Shown here: positions 32,994-44,000 of the stretch, one piece after another
Layout: the number at the start of each line of letters is the position of its first letter
How positions within the stretch are numbered: the stretch's first letter is position 1
Assembly: GCA_016617855.1 (NCBI GenBank)
Contig: JAECUM010012847.1
Coordinates: forward strand, 37,066-101,065
Reading direction: 5' to 3'
DNA from: Megalonaias nervosa
Lineage: Eukaryota > Mollusca > Bivalvia > Unionida > Unionidae
Length of the DNA: 64,000 nt
Position numbers and translations under genes: made by a program
Notes under the pieces: model-generated
What the model saw: the letters and a program-made list of their open reading frames with translations, nothing else
Told to the model about the DNA's origin: nothing
The model's database searches: none

Positions 32994-35400
32994 TGAGTAT
33001 ACACGATACCAACCAGCCCATTCAACTGTCAGCATGAAGGTGGAATGGTGATAACAACACAATGCATATATACTTGTACCTCGTATTGACACCCAATGCT
33101 ATCTTACCAAGGGTTAAAGAAAGCAGTATTTCTAGGAGTTTTGGGGCATGAATGATTCCGTTGTCATTGATAATCTCTGTTCAGTGCACATTTTGAGTTT
33201 TGTTTAATAGACAGTCACGTGATCATGCATGTTTGACAGCTGAACTTGAATTTCATTGACTATAGACTTGTATTTCAATGTAGGTACTTGCTTGTTTGGA
33301 AAACATTTTTATAAAACATTTGTATAAAAGCTGACAATTTTATATATACTACTAAGATTTATATAGCTGCATTGTAATCTACTACATTGCAAACACAGCT
33401 GGTAAATATTTAACTTGGAAGCAAAGAATAGCTGTGAACTTGCCCCACTCCAACCTCAAGTGTTTGGACATTGAAAAAAGATTATTCATTTGTTGTCTGT
33501 AAACATGGAGGTAAAACTGCACATAATCAGGTTACGATAAAAATGGTTGTCACCCGATTCTTTTTTATATTTGTTTTTAAACAGGTTTGGATCATGAACG
33601 TCCTGTGGCATGATTATGAATTTAGGTCATGTTTTACATGATATTGTCTATTTACAAAATTCTTATTGTTTTGAATTTCAGGTTTGTTGGGCATTAAAAT
33701 TAGACAGTTGAATGTGCGAGTTGTGAGTATTTTTCTCAGAAGTTTTGTGTATATTTTTTTTTTATTTATGACTGTTTTTGCTTTGAGAATGTGATACAAA
33801 TCAAGGTACAAGAGTCAAAATGTCAAGTTCAAAGCAAAATGTAAAGAATGTTGGTCCAACTGTTTGTTCAGTTCAACTCTTATCTTGTAAAATATAGGTA
33901 TTTGTTGAATTAAGTTGTAAATTTACTATGAATGGTGACACACAGAGTGAACCTTAGTTATCAAGACTAGCATTTGAGGTTTTTCATCATGTGTTTTAAA
34001 ATCCATTCAGGTGCATGTTGTGCGACCTACTGGTACAAGCATCAATATACTGTGAAAAGATACCTGAAAAAATTAGGTATTTTGGACCTTACCCTTGCTT
34101 ATGAACAGGTAAAAATTAAATTCAGATGTAACCCCTTTTGATTAATAATGACATTTTTTACGTTTTATATAACTGTTGAATTTCTTCTTCAAAACTTCTT
34201 TACCCCTAGTGCAAGATAACATGCCAGAAACTGCAAAATAACTCGTGCGAGAAGTTGATGATAAAATTGTTCTCAAGTTACATATTGTCTCTATACAGCT
34301 GTTGTTTAAAAAACATGAATCTTCAACTTTACTCATTTTTCTTATTGTGTCTACCGTTGAATAAAAAATGTCTTAGTTTTATATTAAATTAGAATTTTAA
34401 AAGGTAATATGTTTAATCTTATGACACTTTTTCATAGTTGTAATGCATCAATTTTTTTATGTAAGTTGTAAATGTTCTTTTAGAATGCAATAGTTCCCTT
34501 GAATTAAAATGTGAAAATTGTTTACTGTACATTTTTTTGATTTGCAGCATGCATACGAGTGATAATTTTTTGTGATTTTTACATCAGCACATTTCTCATG
34601 CCAATAAATGATATCTTTGTCATTTTTGTGATTGCTCTTTTGTCTGTTGGAGTGGGTGGGTGGTTACATAGATTTTGTATTGTAAATCTCTAATATGGAA
34701 AGAACTTAGGAATCTTGATCCATCTAACTTGCCTTGGCTTATAAGTGCATCAGGGCATTAGATGCTGCACTGCAGTATATCTGTGTGCATGGATACCTTT
34801 GTCAATATTTTTCCAGCAATATTTGATCAGTGTGACCTATATATCAAACACCAGTGGCATTTGTTACAAGATGAGCTACCCATGCACTGTTGTCTCTAGA
34901 GTAATTTCAGCTTGGTGGATGGATGTGTCATAGCAAATACAACCCTATCAAAGTTTAGTCACTGTGACCTATACCATAAATGAACCAGTTTTCTGTAGGA
35001 TCAAAATTTTTGGTCTGTTGATCTTGAAAACTAAGTTTTTATGACTTTTTCTTGGAAATTATGTTCCTGGATTAAGGAAATGGCACACTTTTTTCCAAAG
35101 AAGGTTCATTATCTGCTGTGTTTAAATTTGTGGATTGTAGCAACCTTGAAATCAAATACAGTTTGTACTGTGAATAGCTAATTCACAGTATTTCGTAAAT
35201 GATTGGATTCGGTTTGTCTGAGAATTTATAAATGGAAAGGGGGAGGGGAGGGCATTTATGTTCCATAAACATCTTTTCTGGTTTACACTGAAACATACAG
35301 TTTTTACGAAAGCTAATCTTCTAAAGCAGTTTTAATGTATGCAAAAGAAAGGATAACTTGTTTTTAAATATAACTAATGAATATATTTATCCTGAAGAAA
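32994..35400. other. intergenic, no gene recognised
   Basis: AT-rich sequence without supported open frames or repeats of clear edges. Confidence 0.45.
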
Positions 35401-35721
35401 AATCCTTGCAATCCATACCAAGATTCATTATAATGGAGTGAATCCCTAACTGTCCATACTGAAGACTTAAGATTATGACATGAATCCCTTACTGTCCATA
35501 CTGAAAACTCGTCTTATGAAGTGAATCCTTTACAGTCCATATTGAAAATTCGGATTATGAAGTGAATCCTTTACAGTCCATACTGAAAACTCGTGAAGTG
35601 ACTCCTTTACAGTCATTACTGTCCATACCGAAAACTTGGATCATACCAATGATGCATTATAATTAAGTGAATCTCATACCAAAGATTCATTATAATGAGG
35701 TGAATCCCTTTCTGTCCATAT
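35400..35721. repeat. minisatellite, ~41 bp unit, target of the RTE insertion
   Basis: About six diverged units of the form GTGAATCCTTTACAGTCCAT followed by ACTGAAAACTCG and TTATGAA. The last unit breaks off at TTCTGTCCATAT (35710-35721), where the LINE begins. The other half of a unit (CTGTCCATATAGAAGATTTT) resumes at 38896. Confidence 0.8.
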
Positions 35722-35942
35722 CATCATCGTCAGTCCCGTAGTCTGGTAGACCATTGGGGCACCATACAAGACCGAACAATCAGCTTCCTCCATTCCTCTC
35801 GATTTTCCGTCTTTCTCATTGAGTCGATCAATGTCAAGCCTGTCCATTCTCGAATGTTGTCTTCCCACCTCTTTCTCTGCCTGCCTCTTTTTCTTCTTCC
35901 TTGTACAGTGCCTTGCAGGATTGTCTTGGCAAGTCCTAATGA

Positions 35943-37116
35943 TCATGAGACATGCCCATACAACTGCAGTTTACGTATTTTCACTGTGCTCAGGAGGTCT
36001 TCGTGAGGCCCAATGGCTTGTCTGATTCTTTGCTGTATTTCTTCATTGGTGATACGGTCTTTGTATGAGACGCCGAGGATCTTTCGGAAGCATCTCATCT
36101 CTGTGGCTTGTATCCTTTTCTCTAAGTCAGCTGTTATGGTCCATGATTCACAGGTGTAGAGAAATATGGAGATAACCAGTGAGTGCATCAGTCTGACCTT
36201 TGAACTGAATGCGATGTTCTTGTCGTTCCAGACGGGCTTCAGTTTTGTCAGCGCTGCTGTTGTCTGCGCAATCCTGGAAAGTACTTCAGGCTTTGATCCT
36301 TCATCTGTTACATTTCTCCCCAAATACTTGAAGCTGTGGACTGTTTCTAGCTTCGTACCTTTGACCCTGATGTCAGTACTGATGCCCTTGGTGTTATTGG
36401 TCATCAGTTTGGCCTCCTCTGCACTGATTTCCATGCCGTAGGCTGTGGAGGTTTTGTCAAGGCTCTCTACTAAGCTAGCTATTTCTTGTTCATTTCCTGG
36501 TGACTGTTCTGCCTCCAATGCTGATTGTCCCTTCATGCTTTTCAAGCGCATCAGCCATGACTCTCTCCAGAAAGATGTTGAATAGTGTGGGAGAGAGCAG
36601 ACAGCCTTGTCTGACTCCAACTGTCATTCTGAACCAGTCCCCTATGCTGCCGTTGAAGTATACTGCACTGGTGGCCTTGGCATAGAGGTGCTCTATTACT
36701 GTGATGAGGTTGGCATTGATGTTGTACAGTCTCATGGTCGCCCACAAGGCTGCATGCCATACCCTGTCAAATGCCTTCTTGAAATCCACGAAAACGTGGT
36801 ACAGATCTTGCTGGTGTTGGAGGTACTTCTCACACAATATCCTGAGGTTGAAGATTTGCTCTGTTGTGCTGCGCCCTGCTCTGAAACCTGCCTGCTCCTC
36901 GGCAATGATCTTTTCAGCCTGTGGCTTTAGTCTGTTTAGCAGTATCCTCAACATGCCTTTGCTTGGATGGCTTATAAGACTGATTGTACGGTGCTTTTGA
37001 CACTGTTGTAAATTGCCTTTCTTGGGGAGAGTGATGATAAGTGATTGTGTCCACGGCGACGGCCATTCTCCTGTTTGCCAGATCTTGTTGCATATGTTTG
37101 TGAGGGCGCTAATCAT
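35943..37116 (-). pseudogene. RTE reverse transcriptase, catalytic motif deleted
   Basis: Frames 36490-37116 and 35943-36620 overlap around a deletion. The first covers fingers and palm up to QGCLLSPTLFNIFLERVMAD and then GGRTVT. The second resumes at GNEQEIASLVE and continues through FKYLGRNVTDEGSKPE and FLYTCESWTIT to the thumb. The piece between GGRTVT and GNEQE, where the catalytic Asp pair normally lies, is absent, and the frame shifts there. Confidence 0.88.
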
Positions 37117-37384
37117 TGCTTCTCCCCCCTGCTTGGACCAGTTTTGCTGGGATGTTGTCCACTCCTGCCGACTTCCTCTTTTTCAACGATCCCACTGCTG
37201 CTTCTACTTCATCCCATAGGATAGGGTGGTTGTCGTTGATAGTTGCTGGAGGGACATTCAGTACCTCTGGATCTATTATGGGTTGGTGGTTGTAAAGTTC
37301 TGCGCAATACTCTGTCCATCTTTTCAGAATGTCTTTTTCGTCTGTGAGGCAGTTTCCGGCTTTGTCCTGTAAGGAGGTAACTCG

Positions 37385-38053
37385 CTATTGTTTTGTGCTT
37401 GTTAGATCTTTGACCAGCTGGTACGCTTTCTTGCTGTTGTTCCTTTTCAAGTTTCCCTCAATGTCTTTGGACTGTTCATCTATCCAGTTCTCTTTTGCTT
37501 TTTTCATGCTTTTCTTGACTTTCTGGTTGACTGCCTTATACTGCTCTGCCCCTTCTGTATCATTCTTCTTCAGCTCCCTCCTCTTGTCACACAGGCTCAG
37601 GACCTCAGCTGTGACCCAGGGCTTCTTAACTGGGCAATGCCTACCAAGGATCTCGCTGGCTGTTTCGGTCATTGCTGTATTAAAGGTGGTGATCAACATG
37701 TCCATGTCTGTATCGTCAGCGTCAAGGATGGTGAGCGGTGCAATTTTCCCACCAATCTTTGCTTGGAAGGCTTCTGCTACTTCTGGATCCTTCAGTTTCT
37801 CGAGATCGAACTTTATTCTTGTTTGGTTATCTTTCTTGACCTTCTTTAGATGTAGCCTGAAGGTCATCATCACCAGATCATGGTCACTTCCAATGTCCAC
37901 TCCAGGAAAGCTTCGAGTCATGGCGATGTTTACACTTGACTGTATGCGCCTCTTTACCATGAAGTATTCGATCTGACTGTGATGGTCTCCGCTTGGACTG
38001 TGCCATGTCCATCTTCTGGATACTTTGTGTTGGCCGAAGGTGTTTGCCAGCAT
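37385..38053 (-). pseudogene. RTE endonuclease C-terminus and linker
   Basis: A 222-codon frame contains SRRWTWHSPSGDHHSQIEYF and GSDHDLVMMTF, the last endonuclease motifs (WTW...D/EY and SDH). A basic linker with KKPWVTAEVLSLCDKRREL follows. It ends at an in-frame TAG that interrupts what is otherwise continuous with the reverse transcriptase. Confidence 0.85.
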
Positions 38054-38104
38054 GAGGTTGTTGTAACTAGCGAATTCCAGGAGCCTCAGGCCTCTCTCAT
38101 TGGT

Positions 38105-38740
38105 CTATGCATTGCAGCAATGCCCACATGTTCCTTTCCAGTTCATGCAAGCGTCCTCGCCTATCTTGGCATTCCAACTGCCTTGCACAACCAGAATGTC
38201 TTTCTTCAGTGTTTTATCCACAACGTCTTGTAGCTGGTCATAGAAGTCTTCCACATCTGCATCATCATAGTCTGAAGTTGGGGTGTATGCCTGTATGATG
38301 GTGATGTTGAATGGAGTTGCCCTGAGGCGGATGGTGATGAGCCGGCTGGAGACTGGCCGCCAGCCCATGACAGTACTCACGCTGTCCTTGTGGACAAGGA
38401 ACCCAACTCACTGCTCATCTTTGTCCTCTCTGCCACTGAAGTACAGTTTGTGGCCTTCCAAAGTAGTCGTTTCTCCAATATTCTTCCATCTTACCTCACA
38501 GTGTCCTAGGATGTTCCAGCGGTATCTGTTCATTTCATATGTAAGCTCCTCTAGCTTTCCTGCTGCTCTCAGTGTTCTTACATTCCAGATGCCAATGGTG
38601 ATGATGTTCCTGACACAAATCTTGCTGCTCTGAGCACCAGTCACATACTTTCCACCTCCGCCCTGGTGCATGACGGAAGGCACGGCCCTTATTGACCCGG
38701 GTGACGACCAAGCCAGTATGGGATGAGTAGTGATTGTCAT
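38105..38740 (-). pseudogene. RTE endonuclease domain, frameshifted
   Basis: Two adjoining frames (38408-38740 and 38105-38380) encode the N-terminal apurinic/apyrimidinic-type endonuclease that nicks target DNA for retrotransposition. Visible motifs are WNVRTLR, a degraded CEVRWKN and the SWNAKIG motif (usually GDWNAK). They are separated by a stop at about 38407, and a frameshift near 38105 separates them from the rest. Confidence 0.8.
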
Positions 38741-38905
38741 TTTTCATGTGGTGTGTCTAAAGCAGCTGACGCCTGGCAGAGCCCAACCCTCTCCAGGCCT
38801 GACTGTAGCCGATTTCCTCCAACTAGGTGGCTCACCTTGGTCATGAACATATAGCCGTTGAGCTGTTGGCAGCCCTTCCACTTGGCCGTTGACTTCTGTC
38901 CATAT

Positions 38906-41095
38906 AGAAGATTTTAATTAAGAATTCATTTTTCTTCATAAAAATTTTGTGGATCATGTAGTTGCTTCAAACCACAAACTTTAGTATACAACAAGCCATG
39001 AAGACGAATAAGGACTTCCTTACTCAACAAAGGTATTATCCACAAATTAAGGTACCAACAAAAATGACATTTCTGGAAAAACCATGAACATTTATAACTA
39101 TAAAAATCAAAAAAGTTCAAAGCAGTTGATGGATGAATATTAGTTGTCATACTTTTTATAAATTCTGTCTTATTGCAGTTTTTAAATATTACTGACGCAT
39201 ATTGGATTGACTGGAATGAAAGACTGGAGTCTTCTAGGATGTGGGGCCTGTATGTATGTCATTGAGATAGGGATGGTCTCATGGAAACACTGGTGGAAAG
39301 GTTGGACCTCCCTCTGACTGTACAATGGGAAGGGCTGGATTTGTGAAGCAGTAAGGTATTATGATTGGGTAACACATTGGAAGAAGAAATATTTATCACT
39401 CTAAATGCCAATGTCTGTTGATGGGGGGGGGGGGGCCTGAAATATTCACTAAAATTGTGTTGCAGCAGCATGCAATACTGTCCTACAATTAGTAACATTC
39501 TTCATTACCAGAAGTAACACAGCCCAAATAAATGTTATGTCTATTTGCTAAGAAAAAGGGAGAAAGCTTATTTTAGATTCTCATCCAGAACAACATATTT
39601 ATCCTCCAAAAGGTTCAAACACAAACATATCAATATATGTAGTTTATAACTGTTGTACTATTGGAGGAAAAAAAATTTTAATACATGTAACAGCAATTTA
39701 ACTCTCTCATAAAATCTTGACTTCATGAAAATGGTCTAAATTTTGATGGAAAACAGTGTGTATTTATTTCTGTGAAAGAAAACTTTATTTAAGCACAATA
39801 AAGGGCAATACATTTCAAGACAAAAAGAACAGTTCTTATTTCTACACAACATTCTTTTCAGATAGTCCTTAATTAAGATTAAATATAATGTAATAATTTT
39901 AAAAAACATTTTCTGCATATAATTCAGGACTCTTTATGAGGCTACTATTGGAAACCAGGAAGCTGATTCCTGAGTTATAACTCCATCAGCTGATTTTTGT
40001 TTCCTCCCCTTCCCCAGATAATAAATGGATTGTAAAGATTTATTACAATATCGATTTAAAAATACAATAAACACATTAAATCTCTACCAGTGACACTGCA
40101 TTTTTTAAAAATCTTACTTCAGACAAATTGTACAGTCCAGTGTTCTGTAGACTGTAAAAACACAACACTGAATGACCATAAAACTGGGACTGATTCCATT
40201 TATTTTCTATCAGGTTTATTTACTATTATCCTCCTCTGTATGGGAAATGGAACAGCATTAAAAAAATCATGAAACCATTACTAAAAGTGGCATTAAACTG
40301 AATCCAGAATGAACTGCTGCCATGTCAATAAGACAATCATCATTAATTGTGCCACTGTTATTGAAGTCAAATTGCATTTCCTGATTCTGAACACTTCTTA
40401 ATGGGTGACATCTGCTTGCACAAAGTTTATATTATGTTGTATTGAGTGAAATTATTCAGCAGAACCAACATCTAACCAGCAAACAAAACAAGCAAAGCCA
40501 AACATGCAATGTGTGATCACTGTTCATGTACAGTACACAGGTAGCATACTTGTAAATAGTGTTCAATGGATAAAGGAACATCTGTCAAATGTGAAATAAA
40601 GAAGAGTTACTGTTTGCTTGAAATATTAATTCCTTTTGTAACCATTTCTTTTCAAAATAAATGAAAACAAATATTGAAGCCATGTGTATATGGTGTTACA
40701 CTGGATACTGTGTTTCAGAGACCCACCAAAATAAAAACTCCACAGTAACTTGTCAGTTAAATTAAAATAGGTGAAAGTTTTAAAAAATAAAGATTTTATG
40801 TTGCAGAATGTTTATATAGTATTATTTTCCCAAAAAATTATAACTGCTAGATCATCATTTTCGAAACAAAATCATATCAATGTTTCATTTATTTTTAAAG
40901 GAATTCTGTTTTCAAAGAAAAGTAGCAATCTTAAGTGTCATTTCCTTTAACTGCATTATTGTCAACCAGGTCTAATGAATAGTTTTGGTCCAAAACATCA
41001 TTTCTTTTGTTCAGTTCTTCAACAAATAAAGAAGATCTTGCCAGGTGACAAAAGTCATTGAATACACAGGACTACTAATCATTTTTATGTAGCCA
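38906..41095. other. intergenic to PSMB7 3' flank
   Basis: No gene recognised. A 13 bp G run lies at 39423-39435. TTTATT at 40888-40893 (AATAAA on the minus strand) lies about 205 bp past the PSMB7 stop and is a plausible polyadenylation signal. Open frames on either strand here lack any support. Confidence 0.45.
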
Positions 41096-44000
41096 TCATG
41101 TCTCCATTGGCTCAGCCATAACAGTAGATGATACTACTTCATATTCCAATTTCTTCACCTCAGTCTTCAGAACAGCTGTTGTCCCACGCTTGTAGCGATA
41201 TTTTCCTTGTCTGCAAAGGCCAGATTACGTAAACTTATTACACATGATCATTGCAGTATACTACCTATTCAATTTAAAACTAAAAATAAAACCAGAAGAA
41301 CTGACAAATATAACAAAAGCAAATCTGAATTAAATATTTGTTGTTCTTTGCTTTCTTTCAACTTGTAACTATTAGATAAAAACATGAGGCCCAAGAAATC
41401 GATGCTGTTCTGCAAGAAATCTGGGTCAGTATGATACCATCTAATAATGAATATGTTTGACAATTATTTTAGTGACAGCAGCCAAATCAGATGGCAGATA
41501 AGCATCAACTGTGCAAATCTGAAAGGTCATGCATCAGGATACTAAGAATTTGTTCAACTTCTTTTGATCTGATTTTGTAAAGTCATTTTAAGCTGGGGGT
41601 GGGGGTGGGCCGTATCTAAGTAACAATGGCCATATTGAATAGTGGATCAGCACCAACTGTTCAAATCTGTAAGGTCTTCTTACCATGATGCCTTCTATTA
41701 TAGTGATCAAATCCACTTATGCCCTTTATGAGAATGTGCTACTTAAAACATTTTCTATAGTTTTACCTAAAGGTCACAAAACTTGACAGCAGATAGGCAA
41801 CATTTGTGAAAACCTATATACCTTCTTCCAGCATTGCTTCATCTCATCTGATCAAATTTTGTTGAGTTTTTGAAAAAAAGTTGTTTGACCAGTTTTCAAT
41901 TTTCATCAAGGATGACCAGATCTGCTTAAAGGGGCCCTGAGTGGCCTAGTGGTCTAAAGCGCTCACTGTTACGGATCACTGCCATCTCACCTCTGCCTGC
42001 GTGGGTTCGAGTCTGGGGCTCAGCCAGTGTGGGTACGTGAGAAAGCTTGCTAGTAGCTTCTTGTGGGTCGGCGGTTCTTTCCGGGGTTTTCCTGGGTTCT
42101 TCCTCCACCATTTATACTGGCCACCATGAATAGCCTATCTTATGCTGAAAAATGGCGTTAAACCCCATAATAACAACAACAACAACAACCTGCTTAAACT
42201 GCACACATTTAATTAGACTTCATGCTTCTATGCAATTTCATTCAGTCAAATTCTGTTCATGTTTTCTTTTTTAAAGAAATTATTCAGAGCTTTTTAAATT
42301 TTAGTAACAGAAACCACATCTGATGCTGCATTGACATTATTTGTGCCAAATTAAGAGGACTTCATGCCAGGACATTTAGTGCAAAATCTGAAAAAATTCT
42401 GTTCAAGTTATTCAGAATTTGTTTCAATGATTTTCTATTTTTGGGAAATGGTGGCCATATTTGATGTTGGCACCATTAGCTCAAAATGGGAAAATCGTTC
42501 ATTTTAAAGATGCTTTCTGTAAAATTAGTCAAATTTACGGAAAAGTTTGTGAGATAAAGTCATTCAGGGTTGTTCCATTTAAACATACATGGTACCCAGG
42601 GAAGGCAGTTTTTTAAAAATATATGCCAGGGTACTTTGATTTCACAGAGTACATATTAAAATGAAAAGAAAATTCTAAATTGCATCTATAGGCAAGTACC
42701 CCACTTTAAAAGTGCCTTCCCTGGGTCCCATGTATGTTTTAATGGAACAGCCTCAAGTTTGTCCTATTTAGAGTGAAAGGTTTGATATTCTACTGCACTC
42801 TTGGCTTGTAATAAAATTATAGTCAACTTTGGTGACATTTTGTTAAAATGCTTTTGTAAAGAGCCTTTCTACAATTTTTTATTCTTTGAAGTGGCAGTAG
42901 TATAGTTTCGATGACAGATTGGCAAAACCCTTTCTGCCAGGATGCTTTCTTTCAGGTCTGGTCAGAGATTGTTGAGCAATTTTTTTAAAAAAGAATTTGC
43001 TTAAAGTATTTTAAGTTCTTAGCTGTTGTTGATGTGGACTCAACACCATTTTTCAGCACATGATAAACTATACATGATGACCAGTACATCCAGTGGAGGA
43101 AGAACCCAGGGAAACCCCGGGAATAACCACTGACTGATGAGAAGCTACTGGCAAGCTTTCTCACATACCCACTTAGGCCAAACCCGAGACTCAAACCCAC
43201 GAGGAGAAAGGTGTGATGTCAATGATCTGTAAAGGTTAGCACCTTAGACAACTCGGCCGACGCCAATTCTTAGTAATAGCGACCATAATTGACTATGGAT
43301 AAGTATCAGTGATATAACACTCAAAAGCCATTCAAGAGGTTTCTGTCAGATTTGGTCATTTTCTGTTACATAAATTTTTCAAAGTTTGGTTGTTGAAACT
43401 AGTTGCAATCATGTTATCGATCTTTCAGATGTTGGACATTCTGAAAATAAATATGATATATAGATAATAACGAACAACTTCATCAGAAAAAGTGATCTGT
43501 TGACAATTTATCTCAATTCGATTATAAACAAGGATTCAGCCATTAAACGGCCCAGTTCCCCCACCCTGCAGTTTTCTGGATGTCTAGCAGGGTTTTTGGA
43601 GGTCCTCGGTAACTTGTGCCCTCGCTTATAGTGCGGTCTGTGTTTCTGGACCCCGATGTGCGTGAGTTATCGAGGGAGAGGTGTATAATGGTGGATGCTA
43701 TACTATACCACAAGCTTACTTATATGTTTGCTAATTCTCAAACTCAGACAGGCTTTGGTGGAGTTAAAGAGTCGGGTGATTGAAGAAAGAAAGCATGTTA
43801 ATCCTAGTGGTAAATGAAATAAAGGACATAACAACAAAGGGTGTGCTGGTTGATATCTAAAGGCACATCAGTACATGATGGACTATTAAGTGCCGCGGCA
43901 ACAAGACTAAAACGACTTGCCCGATACCAAATCACAGCAGCCAACTGGCTGATCTGGACAGGATTCGAACCTAATGTACCACTGATTGTGAGTCTGGCAT

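Larger units (their letters stand above)
35722..38893 (-). mobile_element. RTE-clade non-LTR retrotransposon, defective, with target-site duplication
   Basis: This 3.17 kb element on the minus strand is flanked by the 12 bp direct repeat TTCTGTCCATAT (35710-35721 and 38894-38905). From its 5' end it encodes an apurinic-type endonuclease, seen as GIWNVRTLRAAGKLEELTYE (38408-38740) and VVQGSWNAKIGEDA (38105-38380). A linker and RNA-binding part follow (37385-38053), then reverse transcriptase with QAGFRAGRSTTEQIF and VFVDFKKAFDRVWH (36490-37116), and the C-terminal region (35943-36620). It ends in a GATGATGATA-like tail, typical of RTE elements. Frameshifts, a TAG near 37386 and loss of the catalytic (Y/F)ADD segment near 36492 show that it cannot be active. 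Confidence 0.9.

Noticed and set aside
37329..37976. 215-codon + strand open frame and others (36607-36930, 36701-37000, 38283-38633)
   Set aside because: These are antisense shadows of the RTE endonuclease and reverse transcriptase frames.
36000..38800. RTE proteins as host genes
   Set aside because: Endonuclease and reverse transcriptase motifs, target duplication and decay show a retroelement, even though such frames are often annotated as host proteins.
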